In this document: piece by piece, positions 27,201-34,567 of the stretch
Layout of the letters: each line of letters opens with the position of its first letter
Position numbering within the stretch: the stretch's first letter is position 1
Assembly: GCF_000375465.1 (NCBI RefSeq)
Contig: NZ_AQXH01000001.1
Span: 1,403,338-1,467,337 of the forward strand
Reading direction: 5' to 3'
From: Balneola vulgaris DSM 17893
GTDB lineage: Bacteria; Bacteroidota; Rhodothermia; Balneolales; Balneolaceae
Length of the DNA stretch: 64,000 nt
Notes under the pieces: model-generated
Databases searched by the model: none
Told to the model about the DNA's origin: nothing
Seen by the model: only the letters and a program-made list of their open reading frames with translations
Program-made: the position numbers and the translations under genes

Positions 27201-27396
27201 CCGTTCTAGCCATCACATGATGAATACCTGGCTTGCCGTTTGCAGTTGGAGGCCCCTCAAAGAAGGTAAATGGTATACCATCCTCTCGAGTATCTAAACT
27301 TTTCTTGAAAATCTGGTTGTCCTTCCACCAGTTTTGTATCTCTACTTCAGCTTTTGAGTAATTAAGCTGTTTTATTTCTTTAAACTTTTTCGACAT
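24235..27396 (-). CDS. ileS: Isoleucyl-tRNA synthetase, type 2 (eukaryotic-like)
   Basis: Class I synthetase charging tRNA-Ile. At 1053 aa it has the HIGH-type motif as GPPTANGKPGIHH (48-60), AGWDTHGLPVEIEVEK, the editing domain in the middle, the KMSKSKGN motif near residue 598, and a long C-terminal region without the zinc-binding Cys cluster of E. coli IleRS. This pattern is the type 2 (IleS2, eukaryote-like) class, which is generally resistant to mupirocin. First gene of an operon with dksA and lspA; a -7 promoter element lies 35 bp upstream. Confidence 0.96.
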   Translation of the reverse strand: MSKKFKEIKQLNYSKAEVEIQNWWKDNQIFKKSLDTREDGIPFTFFEGPPTANGKPGIHHVMARTVKDMFCRYKTLKGFRVERKAGWDTHGLPVEIEVEKALGLEGRSQVEDYGVAEYNAQCKESVLKYKHLWDDLTSRMAYWVDQENPYVTFENNYIESVWWAFNKLFEKGFVYKGYKIQWYSPGSGTVLSSHEVSLGYKETQDPSIYVKFPVDGDENTFFLAWTTTPWTTISNMALTVNPKLTYAKVSFEGENFIVAKDCAADVFGEGFEFIEEYSGQDLLGRTYQPIFDYASKEIDKSQAWKVIEADYVTTDEGTGVVHTAPAYGADDYDSCQKANIPMFNPIDRDGKFTDAVPEFAGQWFKEADKDIARAIKEKNLMFRHETCVHNYPFDWRKGTPLMSYPVESWFIRTTSVKDRMVELNNKINWKPESTGTGRFGTWLENNVDWAVSRQRYWGTPIPIWASDKDPEYVECIGSMRELREKAGLAEDAEIDLHRPYIDDITWDAPDGGTMRRIPDLLDVWFDSGAMPFAQWHYPFENDHEFSYNYPADFIAEGVDQTRGWFYTLHALGTMLFNEEAFRNVISNGLVLDANGEKMSKSKGNTVEPFQLINQYGADTVRWYMMSNSAPWENLKFSEEGLKEVQRKFFNTLVNTYSFFALYANIDGFTYSGSQIPANERPEIDQWVISRLNTTIKNVEEFLEDYEPTKAAREMEAFVEELSNWYVRRNRRRFWKEGNTLDKTAAYQTLYECLKSLSKMISPIAPFIGEWLYQNLNDVTGLEEESVHVSFFPTVEETAIYKSLEHKMDMARLISSIVLRIRNQIEMNVRQPLARIILPIKDEAERAAIESIKDIILEEVNVKDIQFVDDDSGIVHKSAKANFPVLGRRLGPKMKAVASKISQLSTNEITDFEKNGYIDLTLEDGETVRIESEGLDIIRTGLEGWQVETERGLSVAVDTELSHELKLEGIAREFVNRIQNMRKEADFDVVDRIVIGVQGSEEIKEAVVSMSDYIKKETLAEEIKLEQLEVSDFDKKWEIGETECEISVRRNLNS

Positions 27397-27430
27397 ATAA
27401 ATATGTTGTCCAGCAAATAATTTTAAGCCT

Positions 27431-27438
27431 CAAATATA
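27431..27438 (-). promoter_or_regulatory. -7 promoter element (TATATTTG) for ileS operon
   Basis: An exact TAnnTTTG on the minus strand, 35 bp before the ileS ATG. No clear TTTG lies 19 nt further upstream, so only the -7 box is supported. Confidence 0.5.
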
Positions 27439-27577
27439 CAAAAACTTACATTAAAGCTGATATTGTGTTCAGTATAATACTTTAGTATGAGATTGTGGTA
27501 TATGACAGGGTTCTTTCCTGTATAACCGCACTTTGAACCTCTATTGAGGCTTTTTCAAACATTAAATTTTTTCTCCA

Positions 27578-28093
27578 ATGCCTAACTATCATCGTCCAAT
27601 TACAAAAAACAATCCATTTGCAATCGTTTTTGTGTGCTTAGGGAACATTTGTAGAAGCCCAACAGGCGAAGGGTTATTGTTGCACAAAGTAAAAGAGAAA
27701 GGCCTAGCATCTTATTTTTACATCGATTCTGCAGGCACAGCCGCTTATCATGTAGGAGAACCTGCGAATAGTAAAAGCCAAGCTACGGCCAACAACCATG
27801 GGGTTCATCTCCCATCTAAAGCAAGGCAATTTGAATATGCCGATTTCAATGAATTCGACCTCATTTTGGCTATGGATGCTGAAAACTATAAAAACATCAA
27901 AGCATTAGACCGGAATAACCGTTTCGAAGACAAAGTGAAGATGATGAGAGAATTCGACCCTACCCCTGAAGATGGAAATGTACCTGATCCATATTATGGT
28001 GGACTTCAAGGCTTCGAGAATGTATATCAGATCATAAACCGAAGTTGTGATGCTCTTTTAGACGAACTTACTCCACTCATTGAAGATGATTAA
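27578..28093 (+). CDS. Low-molecular-weight protein tyrosine phosphatase family
   Basis: A 171-aa phosphatase with the P-loop CLGNICRS (Cys20 nucleophile, Arg26) near the N-terminus and the general-acid motif DPYYGG (Asp137), as expected for LMW-PTP. Its last bases overlap the start of a fructosamine-kinase-family gene. In other bacteria and plants LMW-PTPs next to such kinases have been shown to act as ribulosamine/erythrulosamine 5-phosphatases in protein deglycation, so that role is as likely here as phosphotyrosine removal. Confidence 0.92.
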   Translation: MPNYHRPITKNNPFAIVFVCLGNICRSPTGEGLLLHKVKEKGLASYFYIDSAGTAAYHVGEPANSKSQATANNHGVHLPSKARQFEYADFNEFDLILAMDAENYKNIKALDRNNRFEDKVKMMREFDPTPEDGNVPDPYYGGLQGFENVYQIINRSCDALLDELTPLIEDD

Positions 28094-28940
28094 GTCCGCT
28101 ATCCAAGATGTAATTGAAGGTGAGTTTAATGCGGAAATTACGTCTGTTCATCCCGTTCATGGGGGTGATATTAATGACGCATATCGAGTTACACTACAAA
28201 ACAGTAGTGTCTACTTTATAAAGGTTAATGACCGTTTTGACAACATGTTTGAAGTAGAAGCTAAAGGACTTCAAATACTCAGAGACGCATCACATTCACT
28301 CATAATCCCAGGGGTTAAATTCCATAACCATGAACTGTTGATTTTAGAATTTTTAGAGGAGCATAAATCACCATCCTTTGAAGACTCCTATAATCTAGGG
28401 ATCGGATTAGCAGAACTGCATGCAAATACCTTCACTTCCTTTGGTTTAGATCATTCCAATTATATTGGCTCGCTGCATCAGCAAAATAATCATCACTCAA
28501 GCTGGGCTGATTTCTATATCTCTGAAAGAATTGAACCACAACTTCGGCTTGTTCAGAAGAAGGGAAATCTAGAATCCATTTCTCCTGCACACCTACAAAA
28601 ACTCCATAAATGTGTGGATGCTATTTGTCCCAGAGAGCCACCTGCATTATTGCATGGTGATTTATGGAGTGGGAACTACTTCTTTACTCAACAAGGGCCT
28701 GCTATATTTGACCCCGCTATCTATTATGGGCATCGAGAAGTGGACTTAGCAATGACTAAATTATTTGGTGGGTTTGATTCGAGTTTTTATGAAGGATATA
28801 CATCAAAATCGCCCATTCAGCCTAACTTTAGTGATCGAATAAACCTTTACAATTTGTACCCAATGCTAGTACATGCCAATATCTTTGGCGGACATTATGT
28901 TGAAAGAGCAAAGCAGATTATCTTTGAATATGTCAGATAA
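28086..28940 (+). CDS. Fructosamine-3-kinase family protein (probable ribulosamine/erythrulosamine 3-kinase)
   Basis: A 284-aa kinase of the fructosamine-kinase / aminoglycoside-phosphotransferase superfamily. Visible are the N-terminal GGDINDAYRVTL with the ATP-binding Lys in YFIKVND, the catalytic loop LLHGDLWSGNYFF and the metal-binding FDPAIYYGHREVDLAM. These enzymes phosphorylate sugar adducts on proteins at O-3, which makes the adduct fall off. I chose the ATG at 28086, which overlaps the phosphatase stop by 8 bp; a TTG two codons earlier is possible. Confidence 0.9.
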   Translation: MIKSAIQDVIEGEFNAEITSVHPVHGGDINDAYRVTLQNSSVYFIKVNDRFDNMFEVEAKGLQILRDASHSLIIPGVKFHNHELLILEFLEEHKSPSFEDSYNLGIGLAELHANTFTSFGLDHSNYIGSLHQQNNHHSSWADFYISERIEPQLRLVQKKGNLESISPAHLQKLHKCVDAICPREPPALLHGDLWSGNYFFTQQGPAIFDPAIYYGHREVDLAMTKLFGGFDSSFYEGYTSKSPIQPNFSDRINLYNLYPMLVHANIFGGHYVERAKQIIFEYVR

Positions 28941-29679
28941 AAATAACCTTCGAATCGTTTCATTAGTACCAAGCCTAACAGAATTGCTCATAGATTTGGG
29001 CTTAAAAGATCAATTAGTAGGTCGTACTCGATTTTGCATTCATCCTGAAGATCAAGTTCAAGACATCCCCATTATGGGAGGCACTAAGAATCCCAACATT
29101 CAGCGAATACTGGATGCTGAGCCGGACCTGATTATTGCCAACGATGAAGAAAACAGAAAAGAAGATGTTGAAGCCTTAATGAAAAAGGTGCCGGTTTATG
29201 TAACACACATCAACACCATTGTGGAGGCTCTTCATGAAATTGAAAATTTGGGAGATAGATTAAATGTTCAAAAAACGGCGCAAAACCTAGTCTCTGAAAT
29301 TCAATATCTATTGTCTGAATCGGAAGCGACTTCTCCAATCAACACCGCGTACTTTATTTGGAGAGAACCTTGGATGGTAGCAGCAAACCATACCTACATC
29401 CACGATGTTCTAAGGCATTACCAATTAACGAATTGCTTTTCAGACTACAGTAGATATCCTGAAATTGAACTCCAGCAATTGAAAGAGGCATCACCTGAGC
29501 TCGTACTCCTAAGCAGTGAACCCTATCCCTTCAAAGAAAAACACATAAGCGAAATCAAAGAATATGTTCCTAACGCCCACATTGAGTTGATTAATGGGGA
29601 ATGGTTCAGCTGGTATGGGTCAGGAATGCTCAAAGGTTTTAAAGAGTTAAATGCCTGGAGACGAAAAATAAAAATCTAA
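28930..29679 (+). CDS. BtuF-like helical-backbone metal receptor protein without signal peptide
   Basis: A 249-aa protein of the class III periplasmic-binding (BtuF/FhuD) superfamily. Diagnostic parts are RIVSLVPSLTELLIDLGL, GRTRFCIHPEDQV, GGTKNPNIQRILDAEPDLIIAN and the second lobe from about 135 on. The ATG at 28930, overlapping the kinase stop by 11 bp, gives MSDKNNLRIVSL directly, with no signal peptide or lipobox; the longer frame inside the kinase gene adds no signal either. It therefore looks cytoplasmic, unlike true transporter receptors. No permease or ATPase gene is adjacent. Ligand (cobalamin, haem, other) unknown. Confidence 0.85.
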   Translation: MSDKNNLRIVSLVPSLTELLIDLGLKDQLVGRTRFCIHPEDQVQDIPIMGGTKNPNIQRILDAEPDLIIANDEENRKEDVEALMKKVPVYVTHINTIVEALHEIENLGDRLNVQKTAQNLVSEIQYLLSESEATSPINTAYFIWREPWMVAANHTYIHDVLRHYQLTNCFSDYSRYPEIELQQLKEASPELVLLSSEPYPFKEKHISEIKEYVPNAHIELINGEWFSWYGSGMLKGFKELNAWRRKIKI

Positions 29680-29772
29680 GCTCTGAGCAATAAAGTCGTA
29701 ACATTCTAGTTTTTTAATCGTCTTAATGGCAAGCAATCGACTTTAGTTAAGAGAGACTATTCACTAAGAGAG

Positions 29773-29804
29773 TGGCCTTCGAAAATTTTCGGAGGCCATT
29801 TTTT
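29773..29804 (+). terminator. Rho-independent terminator of the phosphatase/kinase operon
   Basis: TGGCCTTCG / CGGAGGCCA (9 bp, one U-G) with an AAAATTTT loop followed by six Ts. Confidence 0.85.
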
Positions 29805-29824
29805 ATTTATTTATATATTCTTTC

Positions 29825-30199
29825 ATGCATGAAGTAGAAGCCTATATCGAGCAATTTGAGGGAGATCAATACGACGTGCTCCACTACTTACATAAATTGC
29901 TTAGCTCCTACCCCACCCTATCTCCAAAAATTCGTTATAAAATTCCATTCTATTATCAGAATAAATGGGTGTGCTATTTAAACCCTATCAAAAACGAAGC
30001 TATTTCTTTGTGTTTTTTGAGAGGCTATGAACTGTCTAATGAACATGGCATTCTAGAAAGTAAAGGCAGAAAACAGGTATTAAGTATCGATTTCAAATCA
30101 ATAGACGAAATCCCAAAAGCGCTACTTCACGACACCATTAAAGAAGCACTTTATTTAGATGAGGTCATTCCTTATAACCCTAAAGGAAAATCCATATAA
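29825..30199 (+). CDS. DUF1801 (YdhG-like) protein
   Basis: A 124-aa soluble protein. KIRYKIPFYYQNKWVCYLNP followed by a strand-rich middle (ISLCFLRGYEL) and a C-terminal helical piece is the DUF1801 pattern, a small alpha/beta fold of unknown function. Starts just after the preceding operon's terminator. Single gene. Confidence 0.85.
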   Translation: MHEVEAYIEQFEGDQYDVLHYLHKLLSSYPTLSPKIRYKIPFYYQNKWVCYLNPIKNEAISLCFLRGYELSNEHGILESKGRKQVLSIDFKSIDEIPKALLHDTIKEALYLDEVIPYNPKGKSI

Positions 30200-30280
30200 T
30201 AAGTGCTGTAATACTATTACCTTCTTCATCAAGCTACACTACTTGTACACTTACAAAGTTTATTGCCCGTTACTCAAACC

Positions 30281-31960
30281 ATGACAAAAACTGTTTTCAT
30301 ATCCCTTCTTCTAGTAAGCTTAAGTGCATTCAATGCCTTTGGGCAAGTACAAAGTGCGAACGAAGTGGATGGAACTTCCATGTACATTCAAGGCATGGAG
30401 GCATTTCAATTAGGGAATCTGGAGCAGGCTGAAGAATACTTACTTGGTGCTTTTGAAAAGCTAGGTCCTCTCGAAGGTCTAAATTTTGCGCTTGGCGATT
30501 TGTATCTAAGCCTCAATAATTATGCAAAAGCATCTCTCTATTTAAATCAGGCGTTAAAGATTGACCCCAAAAATAAATGGTACAGCCTAAAGCTGATCGA
30601 GGTTTATCAACGAAATGGGCAAATCCAACGGTCGATAGATGAATTGGATAAATTAGTAGATCTATACCCTAACGATGACTCACTTAAATGGAAGCTGATT
30701 GACACCTACACTCAAATTGGGAATTATCAGACGGCAAATAAGATGCTCCTTCAATTACTCAATACTAGAGCTGATCCTTCTCAAGTTCACTTAGCCCTAT
30801 TCAATAACTTTGAAGCACTTAATAAAAAAGATTCTGCTTTATTACACCTTCAAAAGCTACATGCTTTAAACCCTTATGATTTAACAACCAGTGAATTATT
30901 AAAGGCATATTCTACTAATCTTAATGGGAGTGAGCCGATATCATCACAAGGCGAGAAGAAAGAATACACCCCTCAAGAAGTTATTAGTCGAACTCAGGCT
31001 CTACTAAATGAATCACAGTACGATTCTGCCAAAACTTTCTTATTAAATCAGTTTCGCCTTAGCACCAAAAGTGATTATTCATTCAGTATTCGAATTGCAG
31101 AGTATTTAAAAAGTCTTCAAGACAACTACTCTGAAAAACCTAGGTTAGCTGAAATTACTCATGAATTTTATTCTGAGGTATTCAATGAATCTCCACAAAA
31201 CAGCCAAATTTATGCTTTGGGTGGTGAATTTTATGCAACCATATTCCAGTACAATAAGGCACTCGAGTTATTAAACACTTCAATTGCACTTTCTTCCACT
31301 AATGAAGCTGCGTGGAGGTTAAAGCTGCAGATTTTAAGTACTCAAAACGATTTTGAAGCAGTTATAGAGCAAGGAAGAATCGCAAATAAAGCACTTCCAG
31401 ATGACGCCTATATTCAATTTTTTGTTGGTTCAGCTTTTTTATTCCAAAACAATTCAAATACAGCTATTGAATGGTTAGAACGTGCATCCCGTGCTCCAGC
31501 TCAACGGCCTTTCAAATCGCTTGTATTCATCACTTTGGGAGATGTTCATGCCAGTCTTGGCAATAATGACCTAGCCTCAAGAAACTTTGAGTTGGCTCTC
31601 CGGTATGATCCAAATAACAACAACGGCAAAGTTCGATATGCCAAATACCTCATCCACCAACAGTCTGATCTTCAAAAGGCAGAGCAATTATTGCAAGAAG
31701 CATTAACTAGTTTGGATGGCAACAGTGACATCAAAACGGTGTTAGGCGAATTGTACTTCAGTAAAAATGACTATGAGCAATCTGTCGAAACTTTATTGAA
31801 TGTAGTTGAAGGTGGTGAAGCATCTGCTCATACCTTTGAAATTTTAGGCAACGCCTATGAGCAGCTAAACAATTTAACAGAAGCCAAAAAGTGGTGGCGG
31901 CAAGCCCTTCTAAAAGACCCTTCGCTAGAAAAAATCCAAAAAAAGATTCAATCCCTCTAA
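30281..31960 (+). CDS. Secreted tetratricopeptide-repeat protein
   Basis: A 559-aa exported protein: signal peptide TKTVFISLLLVSLSAFNAFG, then a series of TPR units spread over the whole length (for example YAKASLYLNQALKIDPKNKW, then NTAIEWLERASRAP, DLASRNFELALRYDPNNNN and TEAKKWWRQALLKDPSLEK). TPR arrays mediate protein-protein contacts. The ATG at 30281 gives a proper signal peptide; the frame extends six codons to a TTG. It is 0 bp from the DUF4292 gene (stop then ATG), so it is the first gene of a TPR-DUF4292-EnvC operon. Confidence 0.88.
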   Translation: MTKTVFISLLLVSLSAFNAFGQVQSANEVDGTSMYIQGMEAFQLGNLEQAEEYLLGAFEKLGPLEGLNFALGDLYLSLNNYAKASLYLNQALKIDPKNKWYSLKLIEVYQRNGQIQRSIDELDKLVDLYPNDDSLKWKLIDTYTQIGNYQTANKMLLQLLNTRADPSQVHLALFNNFEALNKKDSALLHLQKLHALNPYDLTTSELLKAYSTNLNGSEPISSQGEKKEYTPQEVISRTQALLNESQYDSAKTFLLNQFRLSTKSDYSFSIRIAEYLKSLQDNYSEKPRLAEITHEFYSEVFNESPQNSQIYALGGEFYATIFQYNKALELLNTSIALSSTNEAAWRLKLQILSTQNDFEAVIEQGRIANKALPDDAYIQFFVGSAFLFQNNSNTAIEWLERASRAPAQRPFKSLVFITLGDVHASLGNNDLASRNFELALRYDPNNNNGKVRYAKYLIHQQSDLQKAEQLLQEALTSLDGNSDIKTVLGELYFSKNDYEQSVETLLNVVEGGEASAHTFEILGNAYEQLNNLTEAKKWWRQALLKDPSLEKIQKKIQSL

Positions 31961-32722
31961 ATGTTCTCTCAGTCCATTAAAATATCATCCCTCTTATATT
32001 TTGTAATTTTTATAGGGTGTTCTTCGGCCAGTCGGTTATCAACAAATCAAGATTTTGAACCCGTTGCTAAAAGTAGTTATGACTCTATCATGACTCAAAT
32101 TCCGAACTACACCGAAAGCTTGATGAGTGTTAAAGGCAAAGGGCGCGCAATTGTAAGTGAACCTGGCAATAATGATCGAATTACCGTTGATTTCAATGCC
32201 AATCGTGAATTGAGTTTGCTAGATATTAAAAACAGAATCGGTATTGAAGGCGGAAGCATGCTTGTTGATTCGGACTCGCTGCTATTGTACAACAAAGTAG
32301 ATAAGTACGCTCAAAAAGTATCCATTACCGATGGGCGAGCTACTAGTCTGAATGAATTAGCTTCACTCAATTTCATTTATTTGATGAATTTTACGGTTCA
32401 ACCTATCGAGATGTCATCCATTTACCAGACCGATGATTCCTATATAATTGCCTTAACCAATGGCGGACGTGTGTATTCATCAAAAAAAGATGGCACCATT
32501 CAACGGGTTGAACAATCACCCATATCAGGGTTACCCTACTCTACTTTAATTTATGATAGCTATGGTGAGATTGATGGGTTCAAATTGCCTAGAAAAATCA
32601 CCATATTAAGTGCAGATAAGAGTTCACAGGTTGTATTTCAGATTCGAAGCCTTGAAATAAACCCTTCAAATCTTAATTTAACACTAGACATCCCATCTGA
32701 TATAAAGATCCAAAGACGATGA
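31961..32722 (+). CDS. DUF4292 lipoprotein
   Basis: A 253-aa lipoprotein: signal ISSLLYFVIFIGCSS with lipobox F-I-G-C, then a beta-rich domain with SLMSVKGKGRAIVSEPG, the opening of DUF4292. Family members resemble the LolA/LolB beta-barrel half-dome fold and are found next to EnvC in Bacteroidetes. Its TGA overlaps the EnvC ATG by four bases. A role in lipoprotein or envelope assembly is plausible but not shown. Confidence 0.85.
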   Translation: MFSQSIKISSLLYFVIFIGCSSASRLSTNQDFEPVAKSSYDSIMTQIPNYTESLMSVKGKGRAIVSEPGNNDRITVDFNANRELSLLDIKNRIGIEGGSMLVDSDSLLLYNKVDKYAQKVSITDGRATSLNELASLNFIYLMNFTVQPIEMSSIYQTDDSYIIALTNGGRVYSSKKDGTIQRVEQSPISGLPYSTLIYDSYGEIDGFKLPRKITILSADKSSQVVFQIRSLEINPSNLNLTLDIPSDIKIQRR

Positions 32723-34038
32723 CAAATAGACTTCATATTAAGCTTATTGGGTGTTTACTTATACTTGGGGTATGCTCCTCTCTTGGTTTTGGTCAAACTT
32801 ATGACCAGAAACGCGAAAAGATTCTAAAAGAACAGGAAAGCACCCGTGCTGAGATTAATGTTCTAGATGCACGCATCAAAGCCTATCAACAAAGGGTTGC
32901 AGAAGCCGAAGCAAAATTCAATAAATCTTATCGTCAGTTTGAGAATTTAAACAGTCTAATTGCCTTACAAGACGACAAAATCGGTTCGCTCACAAAAGAA
33001 CAAAAACAAATTGAAGAAGAGATTGAGTTAACACAAACTGAGATTGATCAACGTGAAAAAGAACTCGACATGTTGATTGAAAACTATAAGAAAATCATTC
33101 TTTTTGCCTACAAGAATGGGCGTTCAACAAATTTAGAGCTCTTACTTACAGCCGACTCATTCAATGAAATGTTGGTACGTTCTTACTATCTAAAGAAATT
33201 CGAAGAGCAAAAGGCAAAACAAGCTCAACAAATTCGAAAACGCAAAGAAGAACTTGACCAAATTAAGATCGACCTCCGTCAGAGTCTGAATAAAAACAAA
33301 GTTGTGCTTCAGCAAATTACTGAAGAAAAACAGACGCTTAACGGACAGCGTAGCCAACAAAAGAAAACTGTTGATACTATACGAAGTCAAAAAAGCACAC
33401 TCGTTGCTGAACTCACCAAAAGCAGGCAACAAAAAGAAGCGCTACAAAATGCTTTCAATGAATTAATAGCTGAAGCAGACGAGATTGAAAAGCTTGAAAA
33501 TGAACGACTGATCAAGTTAGCTCGCGCTCGAAAAATTGCGGATGAAAGTGTTCGAAACCGCGAGGTAGCTAAGTATTCGAAACCTATTGTACGAGAAGCA
33601 GCCGTTACTTCCGAAATGCTATTAGCGGATGAACAAAAATTCGCTGCCTTAAAAGGACAGTTACCATGGCCCGTTTCAAGCAGAACGATTTCTAAAAAAT
33701 TCGGGAAAACAAGAAACCCTGTATATGGTACAGTAACTGAATATTTAGGAGTTAATATCGTAACCGATCCTGCAGCTCCTGTTAAAGTAGTTTCTGATGG
33801 CTACGTTTCACAAATCGCCCCTATTACTGGTTTTGGGGATGTTGTATTCGTGAAGCATGGTAGTTACTATACCGCTTATGGAAACTTGAGTAAAATCAAC
33901 GTTTCGAAGAACCAAGTTCTTAAAGCAGGTGACATTGTTGGGCTTTCAGGTGTTGGTGTGTCGCCTATGGGTGAGAATCTATTATTCGTGGTTCGCCATA
34001 AAGACTACCAAGACCCAATGGGTTGGTTACAAAAATAA
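32719..34038 (+). CDS. EnvC-like murein hydrolase activator (degenerate LytM)
   Basis: A 439-aa exported protein: signal peptide with LGVCSSLGFG, a long coiled coil (~20-270, with YKNGRSTNLELLLTADSFNE as in EnvC), and a C-terminal LytM (M23) domain (~315-439). The zinc ligands are lost: the H-x3-D motif reads YLGVN (Tyr and Asn) and YxHL reads YGNL. Such inactive LytM domains activate cell-wall amidases at division instead of cutting peptidoglycan. Last gene of the TPR-DUF4292-EnvC operon. Confidence 0.9.
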   Translation: MTNRLHIKLIGCLLILGVCSSLGFGQTYDQKREKILKEQESTRAEINVLDARIKAYQQRVAEAEAKFNKSYRQFENLNSLIALQDDKIGSLTKEQKQIEEEIELTQTEIDQREKELDMLIENYKKIILFAYKNGRSTNLELLLTADSFNEMLVRSYYLKKFEEQKAKQAQQIRKRKEELDQIKIDLRQSLNKNKVVLQQITEEKQTLNGQRSQQKKTVDTIRSQKSTLVAELTKSRQQKEALQNAFNELIAEADEIEKLENERLIKLARARKIADESVRNREVAKYSKPIVREAAVTSEMLLADEQKFAALKGQLPWPVSSRTISKKFGKTRNPVYGTVTEYLGVNIVTDPAAPVKVVSDGYVSQIAPITGFGDVVFVKHGSYYTAYGNLSKINVSKNQVLKAGDIVGLSGVGVSPMGENLLFVVRHKDYQDPMGWLQK

Positions 34039-34090
34039 ACCCGAGCTTCAGTATATTCTGCCTTTACCTAAACTTAACTAATATCTACTA

Positions 34091-34558
34091 GTGGATAATT
34101 TACCTCGCTTTTTTTTCTATCTCTCAGGCATCTTAATTGTAACCGTTGCCTTCACTTTATTTACTTCCGAGCTGTTGGTTCTTATTAACAACGGCACGGC
34201 CTTAGGAACCATTTTATTTTTTGTATTCGGGCTTATCTACATGAATATCGTGGTGATTACTTCACGTCGATTCATGCGAAGATTAGATGGCCCAACGATA
34301 GCACCTTATTTGTTTGCTATCATTACTTTTTTACCACCTTCTGTATGGGTTTACCTTTACCAAGGTGGCGCTAATGCCTCTCCACTGTTGTATGTAATGA
34401 TGCTTATAATAGCATGTGGAACGGGCGCATATTTTGGGCATAGACTAGGGATAAAAGCCCAAATACAGTTTCAAGATGATTTAAAAAAGCATTTTGAACA
34501 AGAAGAACGATTGCGAAGTGACTCTCCACAGACCAATAACAAACCTACTGAAAACTAA
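34091..34558 (+). CDS. Unknown membrane protein, 155 aa
   Basis: Not recognised. About four membrane helices (FYLSGILIVTVAFTLF, then a second at ~38-56, YLFAIITFLPPSVWVYLY and LLYVMMLIIACGTGAYF), then a hydrophilic, charged tail. Starts at a GTG (34091). It is 52 bp after the EnvC gene and 9 bp before the M28 peptidase and may be cotranscribed with either. Confidence 0.7.
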   Translation: MDNLPRFFFYLSGILIVTVAFTLFTSELLVLINNGTALGTILFFVFGLIYMNIVVITSRRFMRRLDGPTIAPYLFAIITFLPPSVWVYLYQGGANASPLLYVMMLIIACGTGAYFGHRLGIKAQIQFQDDLKKHFEQEERLRSDSPQTNNKPTEN

Positions 34559-34567
34559 CTTAATACC

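Noticed and set aside
29825..30199. Toxin-antitoxin or defence gene
   Set aside because: The sequence fits the DUF1801 family and has no partner gene; no defence system was found anywhere in the window.
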